A DNA stretch of 64,000 bases from Cyanoderma ruficeps (GCA_008694505.1 VZDJ01000056.1:3155248-3219247); one strand, 5' to 3'. Numbered from the stretch's first letter, positions 35,201 to 44,406 are shown. A program made the numbers and translations. Notes: generated by a model from the sequence alone, not told the origin.

Positions 35201-37509
35201 ACATACTCTCAAAGACATCATGTTCTCAGATGTCAGCTGTTAACATGACAGCTGTCTAGTCTTTACTGTGCCTGCACGAATTGTTGGCTATGTTTAAGTG
35301 GATTTTTCTTAGGATTGGCAAAATTCTACATTCATGAATACAAAACTCACTCTCCAAAGAGTCCCTACTTTAAGACATAGGACTGCTAGGCGATTGTAAT
35401 AAAAAGACCTGAGGAGTCTGAGGCAGACATTGGCCTGAATTATTTCATTGGGTGGGAAGAACATCCTGGCAGTCTTGCAGTGTACAGCGAATAGCTGAGC
35501 CCTGAAGAAAATTGGCAGTGAACTGCAGCTGTTCAGAGGCATCTCTTAGCACTCTGTCGTCGCACAGCAGATGCTATAAGCAGATGCAGATGCTCTTCCA
35601 GTGATTGAAATGGAAGAACAATTCCCCCATTGGTTTAAAATACATATGGCATCCATCAGCTCTGCCTTTCACTGCCTGTCTTCCTCAGGGCCAGTGGTTG
35701 CACCAGAGCCCTACCGCTTTTAGCATTTTTTCAGCCTCACTTTGTTTTCCTTTCTCATCCACAGGGGTGCTTTATCTTTTCTTTGGCCAAGTATAAACCA
35801 CTGACCTACAACAAGGTCTACACATACCCAGACTGGGCAATTGGCCTGGGCTGGGTTCTTGCCCTTTCCTCCATGATCTGCATCCCTATGGTGATGGTCA
35901 TCCGCATCATTCAGTCAGATGGGTCACTCATTGAGGTAAGAACAACCAGTTGTGTGTCTGGAGGAGAAGGGGAGCTTTAACTTGTTGTTTTATACAAAGT
36001 AATGTTTGGAAAACTGCCACCTTGCCCAGGTAAGGTAAATAAGACGGTTAAAGATCACCTGTCCTCTGAGCAAACAGTAGAAAGAGAACAAACACAAAGC
36101 CTTCTGTCGTCAGATAAACACCAAGTGATTTTACTCATGTCCCACTTGTGCACCTTCCAGCTTGGCAAATCATTACCTCCACATGCAGACAAGCATTCAA
36201 GGCCTGGGGTGTTTCTGAGTCTCAGGTTTCTCTTCTCCAGCCCCCAGGGACGGGGGCTGAAACCCATCCTGAAAATCGCTGGGAAAGCAAGATAAAGAGA
36301 GACCTGGGTCAAACCTAGTTGTGTGAAAACTCATTGAATTTCAAGGAAGTTCAGATACACCTGTGGACTGTGTGTCTCTCAGACATGGTCTTCACTGTGG
36401 GGAACTAAATAAAAGTCAAACCCTCTTGGCAGAGGGCTTCAATTTTTTTTCTTTTTAAATTTGTGTTTATTTTATTTCAAACTGAAACACTGGATCCAGA
36501 TTGCCCTGGTGTTTGGAAAAGTTTGGGTCTCATTTAGACTTGACAGTGCACATTCCCTCAGGTTTGGATTTGCAGGAAATCTCTTGCCCTTTGCAGATCA
36601 GTCTGGGTTCCTCTATTTTTTTTTTTCTTGAGGTGGAAAGTTTTTAGAGGCTGTGCAAGCATGAAACTGCAATTCTCTTCAAAGTTTTCAGACTAGTTTT
36701 TTTGCCTAACAGGTCGATCTTAAATGCAACTGGGGGTATTCTTCAGGGAGAAGAAAGTGGGACACTTTGGCTTAGGAAAAAAGAGAATAGAATTAAAAAA
36801 AATACCAAACCCAAACATTCCCCAGAGCACAAACACTTGCATTTGTTTTTGTCCAAGTGTTAATGGCCTTTTTCAGCTGTGGCCAGGGCATAAGTGTTAA
36901 ATGTTCCTGCCTACATTGTGACCATTGTCACCATGAGAGACAAGTCTAAAAGTAGCCAAAACACTGCTCAAAGACCAAGTTAGGAAAGGAAAGAGAGTAA
37001 ACACTGCTCAGATGCCATTCAGTTCTTCCTTTGTGAACTGAGATGTAGGACCCAAGTTCCCACTTGGCAGGGAAGGCTGGGCTGAGAGGCAGAGCTGTTT
37101 CTAAATGAGGAAGGAGGACGCACATCATTTGCAGCACAGAAAGCCCAACGTGCAGGATGCTGGATAATGCTGGGACTTCCCTCCTGTCTGATTTCCCTGC
37201 CTCAAGTCAGGCTCTGCAGCTGAGCAGGAGTTGAAGGCTCCACAGATCCCCACATCCTTTACAGCGCCACGGGGACACGTCTCCGACATTCCTTGGAATG
37301 CCGCATCCTGTGCTCGGAGACACGGGGGCCTTCTGGTCATCTCACCTCTCTTTCCTTCTCTCTTTCAGAGGATAAAGGCAGTGGCTGCCCCCAAGGAAGT
37401 GAATCGATGGTCCAAAGAAACGGAGAGTGGCACTCCCTTCTGCCCCAATGGAACTTCGAATGGCGGATTGATCAAGCCAACTCATATCATTGTGGAAACC
37501 ATGATGTGA
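11031..37509 (+). CDS. SLC6A6: Taurine transporter TauT (SLC6 family), complete, 13 coding exons
   Basis: This gene encodes the Na+/Cl- coupled plasma-membrane transporter that imports taurine and beta-alanine. Coding exons are 11031-11259, 11857-11991, 13793-14027, 19810-19942, 23217-23351, 25267-25370, 25484-25608, 30317-30429, 32798-32935, 33979-34081, 34974-35074, 35765-35935 and 37369-37509. They total 1863 nt, which is 620 codons plus a TGA stop, and all junction phases agree. The spliced protein has the 12-helix SLC6 layout. Visible landmarks are the TM1 motif [16 protein letters not shown] (62-77), the TM3 substrate Tyr138, an EL2 disulfide pair Cys162/Cys171 with three N-glycosylation sequons, Asn333 in TM7, the TM8 Na2-site pair Asp401-Ser402, and the C-terminus ending ETMM. 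Length and sequence match vertebrate TauT rather than the GAT, BGT1 or creatine carriers. The start ATG has A at -3 and G at +4. The 5' UTR exon and promoter are outside the window. Confidence 0.97.
11260..11856 (+). other. SLC6A6: SLC6A6 intron (GT-AG, 597 bp)
   Basis: The donor is GTGAGT and the acceptor TTTTCTCAACAG. The intron is AT-rich. The coding frame runs on for about 150 bases past the donor before a stop, but without family similarity. Nothing else is recognisable. Confidence 0.9.
11857..11991 (+). CDS. SLC6A6: SLC6A6 coding exon 2: TM2 and first intracellular loop (residues 77-122)
   Basis: This 135-bp exon completes Gly77 and encodes [19 protein letters not shown] (78-96), which is TM2. 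It is followed by the [17 protein letters not shown] segment (102-118), diagnostic of TauT and its closest relatives. The donor GTTAGT follows a G at 11991, so the Gly122 codon is split across the next intron. The ScrFI-like glycine-rich GGG at 89-91 is FGSG or similar in mammals as I recall. Confidence 0.95.
11992..13792 (+). other. SLC6A6: SLC6A6 intron (GT-AG, about 1.8 kb)
   Basis: The donor is GTTAGT and the acceptor TTCTTTCTAG. The intron holds a perfect polypyrimidine/polypurine inverted repeat (12878-12938, described separately). No gene or transposon is recognised. Confidence 0.9.
12878..12938. repeat. Polypyrimidine/polypurine inverted repeat (15-bp arms)
   Basis: The left arm (12878-12892) is a CCT-type pyrimidine run and the right arm (12924-12938) is its exact reverse complement, a GGA-type purine run. 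They are separated by about 31 bases that include a T-rich stretch. In the intronic RNA this would fold as a 15-bp stem. As DNA, the strand asymmetry is of the sort that can favour cruciform or triplex structure. No function is shown. Confidence 0.85.
13793..14027 (+). CDS. SLC6A6: SLC6A6 coding exon 3: TM3 and extracellular loop 2 (residues 122-200)
   Basis: This 235-bp exon encodes TM3 ([20 protein letters not shown], 123-142) with the conserved substrate-site Tyr138, and then the large extracellular loop 2. The loop has the SLC6 disulfide cysteines Cys162 and Cys171. It also has three N-glycosylation sequons: N179-K-T, N187-A-T and N190-F-T. The donor GTAAGT follows 14027 and leaves two bases of Glu200. 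Confidence 0.96.
14028..19809 (+). other. SLC6A6: SLC6A6 intron (GT-AG, about 5.8 kb)
   Basis: This is the second-longest intron in the window. The donor is GTAAGT and the acceptor AATATTCAG. It holds a (TTGC)n microsatellite at about 14833-14857. The stretch from about 16850 to 17650 is AT-rich, non-repetitive and complex. A 185-codon antisense frame at 15036-15593 has no family resemblance and is treated as chance. Confidence 0.88.
14833..14857. repeat. (TTGC)n microsatellite, about six units
   Basis: Six uninterrupted copies of a four-base TTGC/GCTT unit follow a T-rich run inside the SLC6A6 intron. Confidence 0.9.
19810..19942 (+). CDS. SLC6A6: SLC6A6 coding exon 4: end of EL2 and TM4 (residues 200-244)
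   Basis: This 133-bp exon completes Glu200 and continues RNVLSLSSG, then [12 protein letters not shown] (217-228), forming TM4. It ends in the intracellular GVKSTGK (238-244). The donor GTAAGT follows 19942 in phase 0. Residues 208-216 at the membrane-proximal end of EL2 look less conserved than the helices when compared from memory with mammalian TauT. Confidence 0.96.
19943..23216 (+). other. SLC6A6: SLC6A6 intron (GT-AG, about 3.3 kb)
   Basis: The donor is GTAAGT and the acceptor TTTATTTCCAG. The intron is generally AT-rich but contains a CpG-dense island at about 21427-21530 (listed separately). No coding similarity or recognisable transposon is seen. Confidence 0.88.
21427..21530. promoter_or_regulatory. 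CpG-dense mini-island inside intron (candidate cis element)
   Basis: About 100 bases of GC-rich, CpG-dense sequence sit abruptly in AT-rich intron. They include a short hairpin, CGCCGC ... GCGGCG with a five-base loop, and a clustered set of CG dinucleotides around 21448-21480 and 21520-21526. The base composition is unlike anything within several kb. A regulatory element or a decayed insertion would both fit, and no specific factor site is claimed. Confidence 0.35.
23217..23351 (+). CDS. SLC6A6: SLC6A6 coding exon 5: TM5 and start of EL3 (residues 245-289)
   Basis: This 135-bp exon, phase 0 at both ends, encodes [17 protein letters not shown] (245-261), which is TM5. The extracellular [18 protein letters not shown] (264-281) follows, a segment shared by SLC6 GABA and taurine carriers. 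The donor is GTACAG after CAG at 23351. Confidence 0.96.
23352..25266 (+). other. SLC6A6: SLC6A6 intron (GT-AG, about 1.9 kb)
   Basis: The donor is GTACAG and the acceptor TTTGCCTTTAG. It contains an imperfect TG-rich simple repeat at about 23553-23581. Nothing else is recognised. Confidence 0.9.
23553..23581. repeat. Imperfect (TG)n simple repeat
   Basis: Alternating TG/TA/CG dinucleotides run for about 29 bases in the SLC6A6 intron. Confidence 0.75.
25267..25370 (+). CDS. SLC6A6: SLC6A6 coding exon 6: EL3 to TM6 and IL3 (residues 290-324)
   Basis: This 104-bp exon encodes [19 protein letters not shown] (290-308), TM6 with its Cl-/Na+-coordinating Gln297 and Ser301. The cytosolic loop NKYKYNCYR (316-324) follows. 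Codon 322 is TGC (Cys), whereas rodent and human TauT have Ser322, reported as a protein kinase C site. The exon ends with AG, the first two bases of Arg324, and is followed by GCAAGT instead of a GT donor. No in-frame GT donor nearby gives a workable junction. Confidence 0.94.
25371..25483 (+). other. SLC6A6: Short GC-AG intron of SLC6A6 (113 bp)
   Basis: The exon-intron boundary reads ATAG|GCAAGT and the acceptor TGACTTAG|GG. Joining 25370 to 25484 restores Arg324-Asp325 in the family alignment. A GT donor four bases further in would add bases and break the frame. The AG|GCAAGT context is the strong-complementarity type expected for GC donors. The intron contains a run of T before ATTAAC that may include the branch region. 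Confidence 0.9.
25484..25608 (+). CDS. SLC6A6: SLC6A6 coding exon 7: TM7 and start of EL4 (residues 324-366)
   Basis: This 125-bp exon encodes [17 protein letters not shown] (325-341), with Asn333 (Na1) and Ser337 (Cl-) in conserved places. The rest of TM7 and [16 protein letters not shown] (about 350-365) follow. The donor GTACGA follows 25608 in phase 1; it is weaker than consensus. Confidence 0.96.
25609..30316 (+). other. SLC6A6: SLC6A6 intron (GT-AG, about 4.7 kb)
   Basis: The donor is GTACGA and the acceptor TTTCTCTAG. The segment 26560-27180 is AT-rich, complex and non-repetitive, with many TAAT cores. A G/T-rich low-complexity run lies at about 28164-28226. A CAT-repeat patch is at about 29921-29940. 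No gene is recognised. Confidence 0.88.
28164..28226. repeat. G/T-rich low-complexity tract
   Basis: Runs of four to eight T alternate with G-runs of two to five over about 60 bases. Three or four G-tracts are spaced by long T loops. Confidence 0.7.
30317..30429 (+). CDS. SLC6A6: SLC6A6 coding exon 8: EL4 and TM8 (residues 366-403)
   Basis: This 113-bp exon encodes [19 protein letters not shown] (366-384), EL4 with the conserved [12 protein letters not shown]8 follows, ending LLLLGLDSQ (395-403). Asp401 and Ser402 are the Na2-site residues of the LeuT fold. The donor GTTAGT follows CAG at 30429 in phase 0. Confidence 0.96.
30430..32797 (+). other. SLC6A6: SLC6A6 intron (GT-AG, about 2.4 kb)
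   Basis: The donor is GTTAGT and the acceptor CCCCCTGTAG. The intron is AT-rich. A weak match to the end of avian CR1 elements near 31241 is too short to call. Nothing else is recognised. Confidence 0.9.
32798..32935 (+). CDS. SLC6A6: SLC6A6 coding exon 9: IL4 and TM9 (residues 404-449)
   Basis: This 138-bp exon, phase 0 at both ends, begins [18 protein letters not shown] (404-421). This is the family's intracellular loop with the glutamate used at the cytoplasmic gate. LRKGYRRE and TM9 (430-447) follow. The donor is GTAAGT. Confidence 0.96.
32936..33978 (+). other. SLC6A6: SLC6A6 intron (GT-AG, about 1.0 kb)
   Basis: The donor is GTAAGT and the acceptor GTCTTTTACAG. The intron is AT-rich and nothing in it is recognised. 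Confidence 0.9.
33979..34081 (+). CDS. SLC6A6: SLC6A6 coding exon 10: TM10 (residues 450-483)
   Basis: This 103-bp exon encodes [20 protein letters not shown] (450-469), with the conserved Asp459 of the extracellular gate. [11 protein letters not shown] (474-484) follows. The donor GTAAGC falls after the first base of Gly484. The frame stays open about 116 bases past the donor, but that read-through carries no family similarity. Confidence 0.96.
34082..34973 (+). other. SLC6A6: SLC6A6 intron (GT-AG, 892 bp)
   Basis: The donor is GTAAGC and the acceptor AATTCTTACAG. No element is recognised in it. Confidence 0.9.
34974..35074 (+). CDS. SLC6A6: SLC6A6 coding exon 11: IL5 and start of TM11 (residues 484-517)
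   Basis: This 101-bp exon encodes [20 protein letters not shown] (485-504), the highly conserved SLC6 intracellular segment. The first half of TM11 follows, ending ITPVLCV (511-517). The donor GTGAGT is in phase 0. Confidence 0.96.
35075..35764 (+). other. SLC6A6: SLC6A6 intron (GT-AG, 690 bp)
   Basis: The donor is GTGAGT and the acceptor CTCATCCACAG. Nothing is recognised in it. Confidence 0.9.
35765..35935 (+). CDS. SLC6A6: SLC6A6 coding exon 12: TM11-TM12 (residues 518-574)
   Basis: This 171-bp exon, phase 0 at both ends, encodes [19 protein letters not shown] (518-536), the end of TM11 and EL6. [20 protein letters not shown] (538-557), TM12, follows. It ends in the start of the cytosolic tail with ...SLIE, and the donor is GTAAGA. 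Confidence 0.96.
35936..37368 (+). other. SLC6A6: SLC6A6 intron (GT-AG, about 1.4 kb)
   Basis: The donor is GTAAGA and the acceptor TTCTCTCTTTCAG. AT-rich sequence with poly-T and poly-A runs; nothing recognised. Confidence 0.9.
37369..37509 (+). CDS. SLC6A6: SLC6A6 coding exon 13: C-terminal tail and stop (residues 575-620)
   Basis: The last coding exon encodes the cytosolic tail. It starts [17 protein letters not shown] (575-591) and ends [12 protein letters not shown] (609-620), followed by TGA at 37507-37509. The final residues match the very conserved TauT C-terminus. The centre (about 590-607) differs markedly from mammalian TauT as I recall it. The end, Thr-Met-Met, fits a loose class I PDZ-ligand pattern. 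Confidence 0.96.
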   Translation, partial: RIKAVAAPKEVNRWSKETESGTPFCPNGTSNGGLIKPTHIIVETMM

Positions 37510-38507
37510 GCTCTCTCTGTGAGAGGATAAACCTGCTTTAACTGCCGTTTACTAACCATAGATTCTCATAGGACCAGGTTTACAGAGCTTTATATTTGCA
37601 CTAGGATTTATTTTTATTTCTCACAGAGAAAGTTATTTTTTGTGTGTGTTTTTTTTTTTTTTAATATTTTGTAAGGTAATCACAGCAGACATCTCTCTGT
37701 AGAGGGAGAGCTTTCATATCAGACTAGACATATTACAAGAATTTACTATTATTGGGTTTTTTTAAATATATATATCTTTATCTCTAAATATTATACACCT
37801 TACCACTTGAATTGATTGTCTTGCCAGCAATACATTCAAGTCTCAGAAAGCAATTCTAGGTGCTGGTATGGTTGGGAGCAGGGTAACCTACAGAACACAC
37901 AAAAGAAGCTCTGTTGAGAGATACATTTTTTTAAAAAATGCTGTTCCAAGAGAATTTTCAAAGGTGTAGTATTTCCACCCTCTGGTTCAACTGTGGTAAA
38001 TGACAGGTGTCAGGGTCACTTTGGGGAGTGGGTACAGTTGTGTTTAGTGCAGTCCCTGGATAAGGATATAGCCAAACAGCTGGAGTGGAGAGTTTGCAAG
38101 GGATGCAGAGAAGCTGGGTGTGAACAGTCTTGTGGCTGTCCCTCCCAGGGACAGCACTGGGGGCTGTCACACCGGCCAAGGAGAACTTGAGGAAGGCATT
38201 TGCAGGATTGGGCATGGTTCAGTCTTTTTTTGTTGTTGTTTTTAAAATTTTTGAGGTTTCTTATTTTTACTTAAGTGAAATGCCTGCTGTTTGTGTGTGA
38301 GCAGGGAGCTGAGCACCTGCTCCTGAGTTTTCAGCAAACCGTATTTTGGTGTGGTGGCACGGGTGTAAACTTGAATTCTGCAAACTGGGAGGACAGCCTG
38401 TCCCCAGGGCAGCAGGGATGAGCACAGAGCAGCCAAGAGGGGAAAAGCAGCACCTGCTCTCTGGGTGCTTTAGGTGTTCACTTCTTCATTTCGACTTGGG
38501 GCAGAAA

Positions 38508-38513
38508 AATAAA
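38508..38513 (+). terminator. SLC6A6: Possible proximal poly(A) signal AATAAA
   Basis: This canonical hexamer lies 1 kb after the stop codon and would give a short 3' UTR isoform. The downstream sequence is only modestly GT-rich, so use is uncertain. Confidence 0.35.
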
Positions 38514-38625
38514 GGAATCACTTCTGGACTCTGACTGTCCAGAGCTGAACACAAACCAGGTCATCCCTGACAGGAGGAACAAAACCACTCACCTGGTGTA
38601 ACTGGTATTGATAACAGACATGTTG

Positions 38626-38657
38626 TTAATAATAATAGTAATGATGATAATAATACC
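38626..38657. repeat. (AAT/ATG)n trinucleotide repeat
   Basis: An imperfect AAT/ATGAT tract within the SLC6A6 3' UTR. Confidence 0.75.
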
Positions 38658-38728
38658 ACACAGCAAACAGGTGCTTTTCATCCATGTATCTCAAAAATGC
38701 TTTTCCAAGTTTGGTAACCAGGATTTGC

Positions 38729-38743
38729 TTTATTTATTTATTT
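38729..38743 (+). promoter_or_regulatory. SLC6A6: AU-rich element: overlapping ATTTA pentamers
   Basis: TTTATTTATTTATTT contains overlapping ATTTA pentamers, the pattern of class II AU-rich elements that bind decay and stability factors in 3' UTRs. It lies downstream of the possible proximal poly(A) site, so only the longer isoform would carry it. Confidence 0.45.
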
Positions 38744-38867
38744 GGGGGAGGGGGGTCATTGCTGTTGGAGGAACAGACAAAAGGGCTGAGTCCCTTGTCC
38801 TGTGTTACTAAATAGCAGCAGTGGACCTAGAGCCCCCAGTCTCCTTGCTCATCATTGGACTAAACCA

Positions 38868-38896
38868 TTATTTTATTTTATTTTACTTTATTTTAN
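38868..38896. repeat. (ATTTT)n pentanucleotide repeat ending at an ambiguous base
   Basis: Five or so ATTTT/ACTTT units end at an N (38896) followed by a G run. Repeat length may be mis-assembled here. Confidence 0.8.
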
Positions 38897-41299
38897 GGGG
38901 GCTGGAGAGTGGCAAAAATATTTATGAATCTTATCTGCTGAAGAAACAGGGCTATTTGGAATATAAACTAAAGCAAAGGGAACATGTAACACTGAAATAT
39001 TTTGTGTTGGTCAGAAGGAATTGGGTACCATTCCAGGTGAGACTGGGAAGTGAAGAGAAATGACTACAACGAGTATAGGAGTGGGGGTTCCACTTCATGT
39101 AGTGCAAGTGAATGTTTCTGTGGGGAATTGGATCCCTGAAAAGTGTCCAAAACATGGACAAAACCCTTTTTCTCTTTTTTTCCTTTTTTTTCTTTTTTTA
39201 CTTGAGCAGTTTGTGCTGGGAACAGGTTCTCTGGCAAAATTCAGCCTTGTCTTGTGGGCATTGTATTAGAGGGGGAGAGTGTTTTTCTTATGATACCACA
39301 GGTAGTCTATCCAAAGGTATTTAGAAGAAATGCTTGATAAAAGCAGAATTTGTATCTGCTTATTCTGCTGTCAGCTCAGTCTGTCAGGGCAGAGGTTGTC
39401 ATTTATTTAAACAGGAACATAAACAGTTCTTAACATTCCTACACAGCAGCTTTATTTCATTTTTCTTGCCCTGCGTGCTAACTGGCCACAGCAGCACAAA
39501 CATTTCTTAACTTGTTGGTCTCCCTGTAACAGAAAGGGGGAGATTTAAAACCAAGAGATGGACCAAAATAATTATTAATTATTAAAGAAAAACATCACTG
39601 CATCTATGCTGCATCCATAACTTCCAAATCTTTCTAGTTTGAATTTTTAGATACTTTTACAACAGAGAGCTGAGTTGCAGCAACAAAACCAGCCATGGTA
39701 GAATTGTGGTTTATTTTTTCTGGTTGCTGTATTATGAGAGTTCTGAAGGAAACTTTTGCACAGCTGGAGATGGCAAATATCTAAATGACACCTGCTTGGC
39801 CAGTGGCAGAAACCATCCAAGGTCACCGGAGGAGTTCTGAGAGCCAGGGGGTGTCATCAAATGTGCCCAAAACAAAGAAATATGCATACAGCAATTTTAT
39901 TTTTTTAACAATCAAAGGCAAGGAAATGTAACCAAAGATAACTCTCTTAGCTTAGTGGGCGTCAGCTTGGACTCTCATTTTTGAGTTACAATCAGTGTCT
40001 GCAGTAAACAGATATGGGTGAAGAAATAGAAGGTTAGGAGTATCTAAATTAATGGTTTTTGTGAGTGCAGATGAAACACTGATGCTTCATTTACTTCTTT
40101 TTTTATATAAATACATTGTCATACGACTGTGTTTGAGATTATATAGTTTGCATGTGACTTATGTGCTACAGAGCTGAGAAAAGCTTTAGTTAGGGAAAAA
40201 AATGGTTTGGCTACATCAAAGATGTCTCCAGCAAGTCAGCTGGGTGTTTAAGCATCTCTCCATGGAGAGTGTCTTAGTGGGAGGAACCAGAGGGACAATA
40301 CTACACCTTTCAAAATGCAACTACCACAGAATAGAACCCAGCCCCATTTCAATACAAACTGTGCCATTCAAATCAGTCGCTTCCATCTTCCAAGTGAAAA
40401 GGTCTCGCACATATGCAACAACCTCTTTGAAGATTCTCTCTGTCAGCTTCCCTGGCCCTGCTGTGCTCTTCAGCACGACTGCAAGGGAGGGCTGGGACTC
40501 ACCAAGAGCCAAGAAATCATTGTTTCTGGAAAACAGTTCCCCTCTCTCCTCCTCCCTCCCCTGATAAAAAGAAAAAAAAAAAAGTACTTAATTCTTCTTG
40601 TTTTATCTGGGGTTTGAGTTCCAGTGAGCACATTTGCATTTTTACAGTTTGGGGTTTTTACCTAACGATTTTATCAGATTTATAAACTTTTCTTGGTGAT
40701 AAATTTGCATTTCAACATGATCCTCTGCCAAATTTATTAAAAAATAATTTTTAAAGAAAGTTTGTGTTTTCTACCTATTTTGACTGCAAAGACAACTGAT
40801 TTCTTTCCCTGTATTTACTTGTTTAAACTCTTATGACCTATTTTACCTGTTTTGTGTAAATGAGGAACTCTGTGTTAAAGCATCATGACTAGTTATAGAT
40901 GAACGGGTTTGGATCTGGGGAAAACAGTGCAGTTTTGGCATGAGATCTTTAGAACCAGATCCCTGAGATTTAAGCCAGCATAAACCAAGACAAAACGCAC
41001 ACCTTTTCATGTTTCGTGTACCTCTATGTTCATGGGGTCTTCTGGGCTTGAAAACAGCAGAGTTTCAGCAGTATTTATTTCCAGCTGAACTGAAATCAAG
41101 AGATAGTAGAAATGTAATGGGGAACATTTCCTCATGAGATTTTTCTGACCTGTTTCTTATTTTTCTCAATTTTCCAAACCTTTTCAGTTCACCTGTCACT
41201 AGTGATGATCTCTCTGAATGAGCATCTATTCTAAGGGACTTTACCAGTAGTCTTTATCTCAGTGTTTAAATAGTATGATTTCATAAATAGAACTGGGTT

Positions 41300-41327
41300 T
41301 TTATTATTGTTGTTGTTGTTATTATTC
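41300..41327. repeat. (TTA/TTG)n trinucleotide repeat
   Basis: A compound TTATTG-TTGTTG-TTATTA tract in the SLC6A6 3' UTR. Confidence 0.75.
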
Positions 41328-44300
41328 TATTTTTCCTTCTCATCTATAGCTTTCCTTTTCATCTGGTCCAAACAGATCCACACACTTAGAAAAGTCCTCT
41401 TTCAAGTTTGAGATAGTAGGTCCACAGTGGATTTGTTCTTGTGTTGTAAATGAAAATACAAAAGCCTGGCAGCTGTATTTGCCATCTAGAACAGTGCTGG
41501 TGGCCACCCCGCAGCAGCAGCACAGCTCCTGGAATTGGGGGTGGAGGGAAGTTAGGCATGATCTGCTGAAACAGCTCAGCAAAATTGATTTTCATTGCTG
41601 TTCTTGGGGAGAGGAGGAAATGAGAAAAAGTAGGGGAGAAAAAGATAGTGCAGCCTTACAGTTGCTGTAACACCAAAAAAACCCCAACAACATCAGCAGA
41701 GCTTTCGTTGTCGCTGCCAGGACAGCACCTCCTGCAGCTGTTTCCAGTCCTGTGTTCATCCTCCTTTCCCAACTGCAGATGCTCCTGGTTCCTCTTCTTT
41801 GTCTCAGCGTTAGATAACTCAAGTAGATCTGAAGACACATGGACATCTCCATTCAATAGATCTTTTCCAAGTCTCCTCCTGGTCTGTTTTTTTTTTTTTT
41901 GCTAAGGAGACTTTCAGTTTCGTTGAGGTTGTGCTTGTCACACTTGGGTTCAAAGCTCCCACTTGTTGCATCACTGGCAAACTTCCAGCTGTGGGAGAAG
42001 GATTTGAACACTTTTGAATAACTGATTATTCGCTTCCATGTCTTGTGGTCCCTGCAGGACCACTCATGGAGGCATAATGTATATAAAATGTTAAATAAGC
42101 TGTGCATTGAATGCAGTGGACAAGTTAGTTAAGCAGCTCAAGTACACTTGGAAGAAAGATGACCCTGACATCATTTCCAAGGAGATTCAATGGAAGTTGC
42201 TCACTTTCAGTAAGAAGAATAAAAATAAATCTGTGTTTAAGTAGACTAGTAGATGAAATCTTCCACCCTCATATGCACGCACACAGTGGGGACATTGCTT
42301 CTATTCCTAGGCTGCAAATCACGTGTGTAAATCTTGCCAAGCTGTTCAGGATGAGGATTGAGGAGGTTTAGGCACCACTTGCCTGCAAAGAGCCAACCTG
42401 CCAGGGTGTCCAAATGGTCTTTTCTAAATGGGGTGGTGGAAGAGGGAAAGTAATAACAAAATCCTGGACCATGGCCCCTCCAAAGAAGCCTTAAGCTCTC
42501 CTGGCTCCTTGTAGGCATCACATGTCTCCTGGCATGGGAGGTTGGGTGTGGTGTGGGTTCAGGCAGCTGCCCTGAACTTGTTTTCTCCAAAATCAGCATC
42601 CAAAGCCTTGTGGTTAGGATTGACGTGTAGTTGTGTATTTGTATATTTGCATGAGCAAAGGTCAGGAACTGTCAGACCCTGGTAGCTTGTTTTATTTCTT
42701 ATAATCAAAGATAAGCTTAAGAAACAAAGTGTTTGGTTGATTTGGTGACACTTGACATTTAAGAAACCCTTGAACTAGTGCAAAAGAGGTGCCCTGAGCT
42801 CCGTATTTTGGTCACAAAACTTTTCATATGGTGTTAGCAGTCAATTTGAGCCTATGGGAAAGATTACTCAAGAGAGACTTGAATATAACCAGCACCAGCA
42901 CCCACTGGAAAACTGCCCGATCCAGCCCCACACCCTCCACCAGATTGTGGCTCTTTTCTGCCAGCCCAAAAAAATCTGTACATGGACAATGCTTCTCTGA
43001 AAAAAATACCTCAATTTGTTCATTTCTATTAAAAAAATAAACAGAAAAAGTCACATTCTTTGTGTGGTTTTTTTCCAGTTGTCATTGGGAATTGGTAATT
43101 TCAATTTACCCATGTGCTAAAACAAGAACAGAAATAGCTTGAGACACCATTTCACCAAAAACAGGGACAAGCTCAAAATTTTTCAGGTTGAAAACTAAGA
43201 AAGCAAATCACCCACCCATCCCCAGCAGAGACAGAAAACTTAGGTGACAGGGTTTGTGCCTGGAAAAGAGCCTGACCCTGCTGGTAATGTTGGGCAATTG
43301 AATGGCAGACACAGCTTTTTTGTATTGCTGCTGTGTTCTCATTTGAAATAATCAGTAAAAGTGTCAGAATTTAATTACCACGAGCTTTAGGAGTAGAGTA
43401 AATGGAGATAATTTCAAAGGGGCAAGTTTGGGAGGTTTGTTCCCTGTGGATCTGCAGTGCACAGCGGGGTGGTGCTGCTCACTTTCACATTTGCAGCAGA
43501 GGGAAAGCATGGCCTGACTTGAGAAATCAGAAGAAATATTGGGAAAAAATAAAGATATTTATAAAGAAAAACAAAAGTAAAATTCGATGATGCTAAGGAG
43601 CTGTGCACGTGCTCTGTAGGGCTTCAGCCCTGTAGCACAGTGAGCACAATACTGTTCCTAAATGTACCTGCTTCTGCAGCTGAGATGTTAGAAAGGGTTG
43701 AATTTTTTTTCAATATATAAAGAAAAAAAAAATAAAGAAAAAAACCCCAAACAGTGGCAAAATTACGTTGAGAGGCTGATTAAAGAAAAAAAAAACAACA
43801 AAACCTGAGGGGGCAAGTTGAGTTAGTTCATGACCTGCTCCTGTCCTGGAAGCCAGCGCTGGTCTCTCAGCATCCCAGTACTGTTCTGAAGTGCTCGTTG
43901 TTCAATAGGATGTTATTTTTTCTCCAGTGTAATGTTGTGATTGTTACCTGATAATGTTGCCAGGGACTTCACATTGTAAGAGGTGGTCCATCTTGTTTGA
44001 TGTATTTGGCTAAAAAACAGTGGTGTTTTTTTAATTATTTAAATTCCTAGCAACTGTGACTACAGTAATGTGATAATGAGTAGCACATGCAGCGGGGAGG
44101 CGAGGGCGATGATAGCCTCCTGAAAAATGTCATCTGAACTTTTTTTAAAGAAAAAAAAACCTTAAAAATATTTTTAAAACATTTTAAAACATTTTTTGTG
44201 TGTTCCAAAACGGAACATTTGTATTTGAAAAAAAAATCCTGGACTGTAATTTAATCCTAAAACCCCCTAGCCTTTGTGTATATGGTAAATGTTTGTATTT

Positions 44301-44400
44301 TGCAGTTTCTGTTTTGCTTTTTAGATAAATGAAATGTATATGGATATTTTTAAGTCATCTTTGCTTTTTTAGATGAGTTTGTAATCACCTTATAACTGAA

Positions 44401-44406
44401 AATAAA
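44401..44406 (+). terminator. SLC6A6: Main poly(A) signal of SLC6A6 (AATAAA)
   Basis: A canonical AATAAA is followed 15-40 bases on by a G/T- and T-rich stretch (GGATGGGG then a T run), the classic downstream element. TGTA-type motifs lie upstream. It is the last strong signal before sequence character changes and a retroviral LTR fragment appears. Confidence 0.75.
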
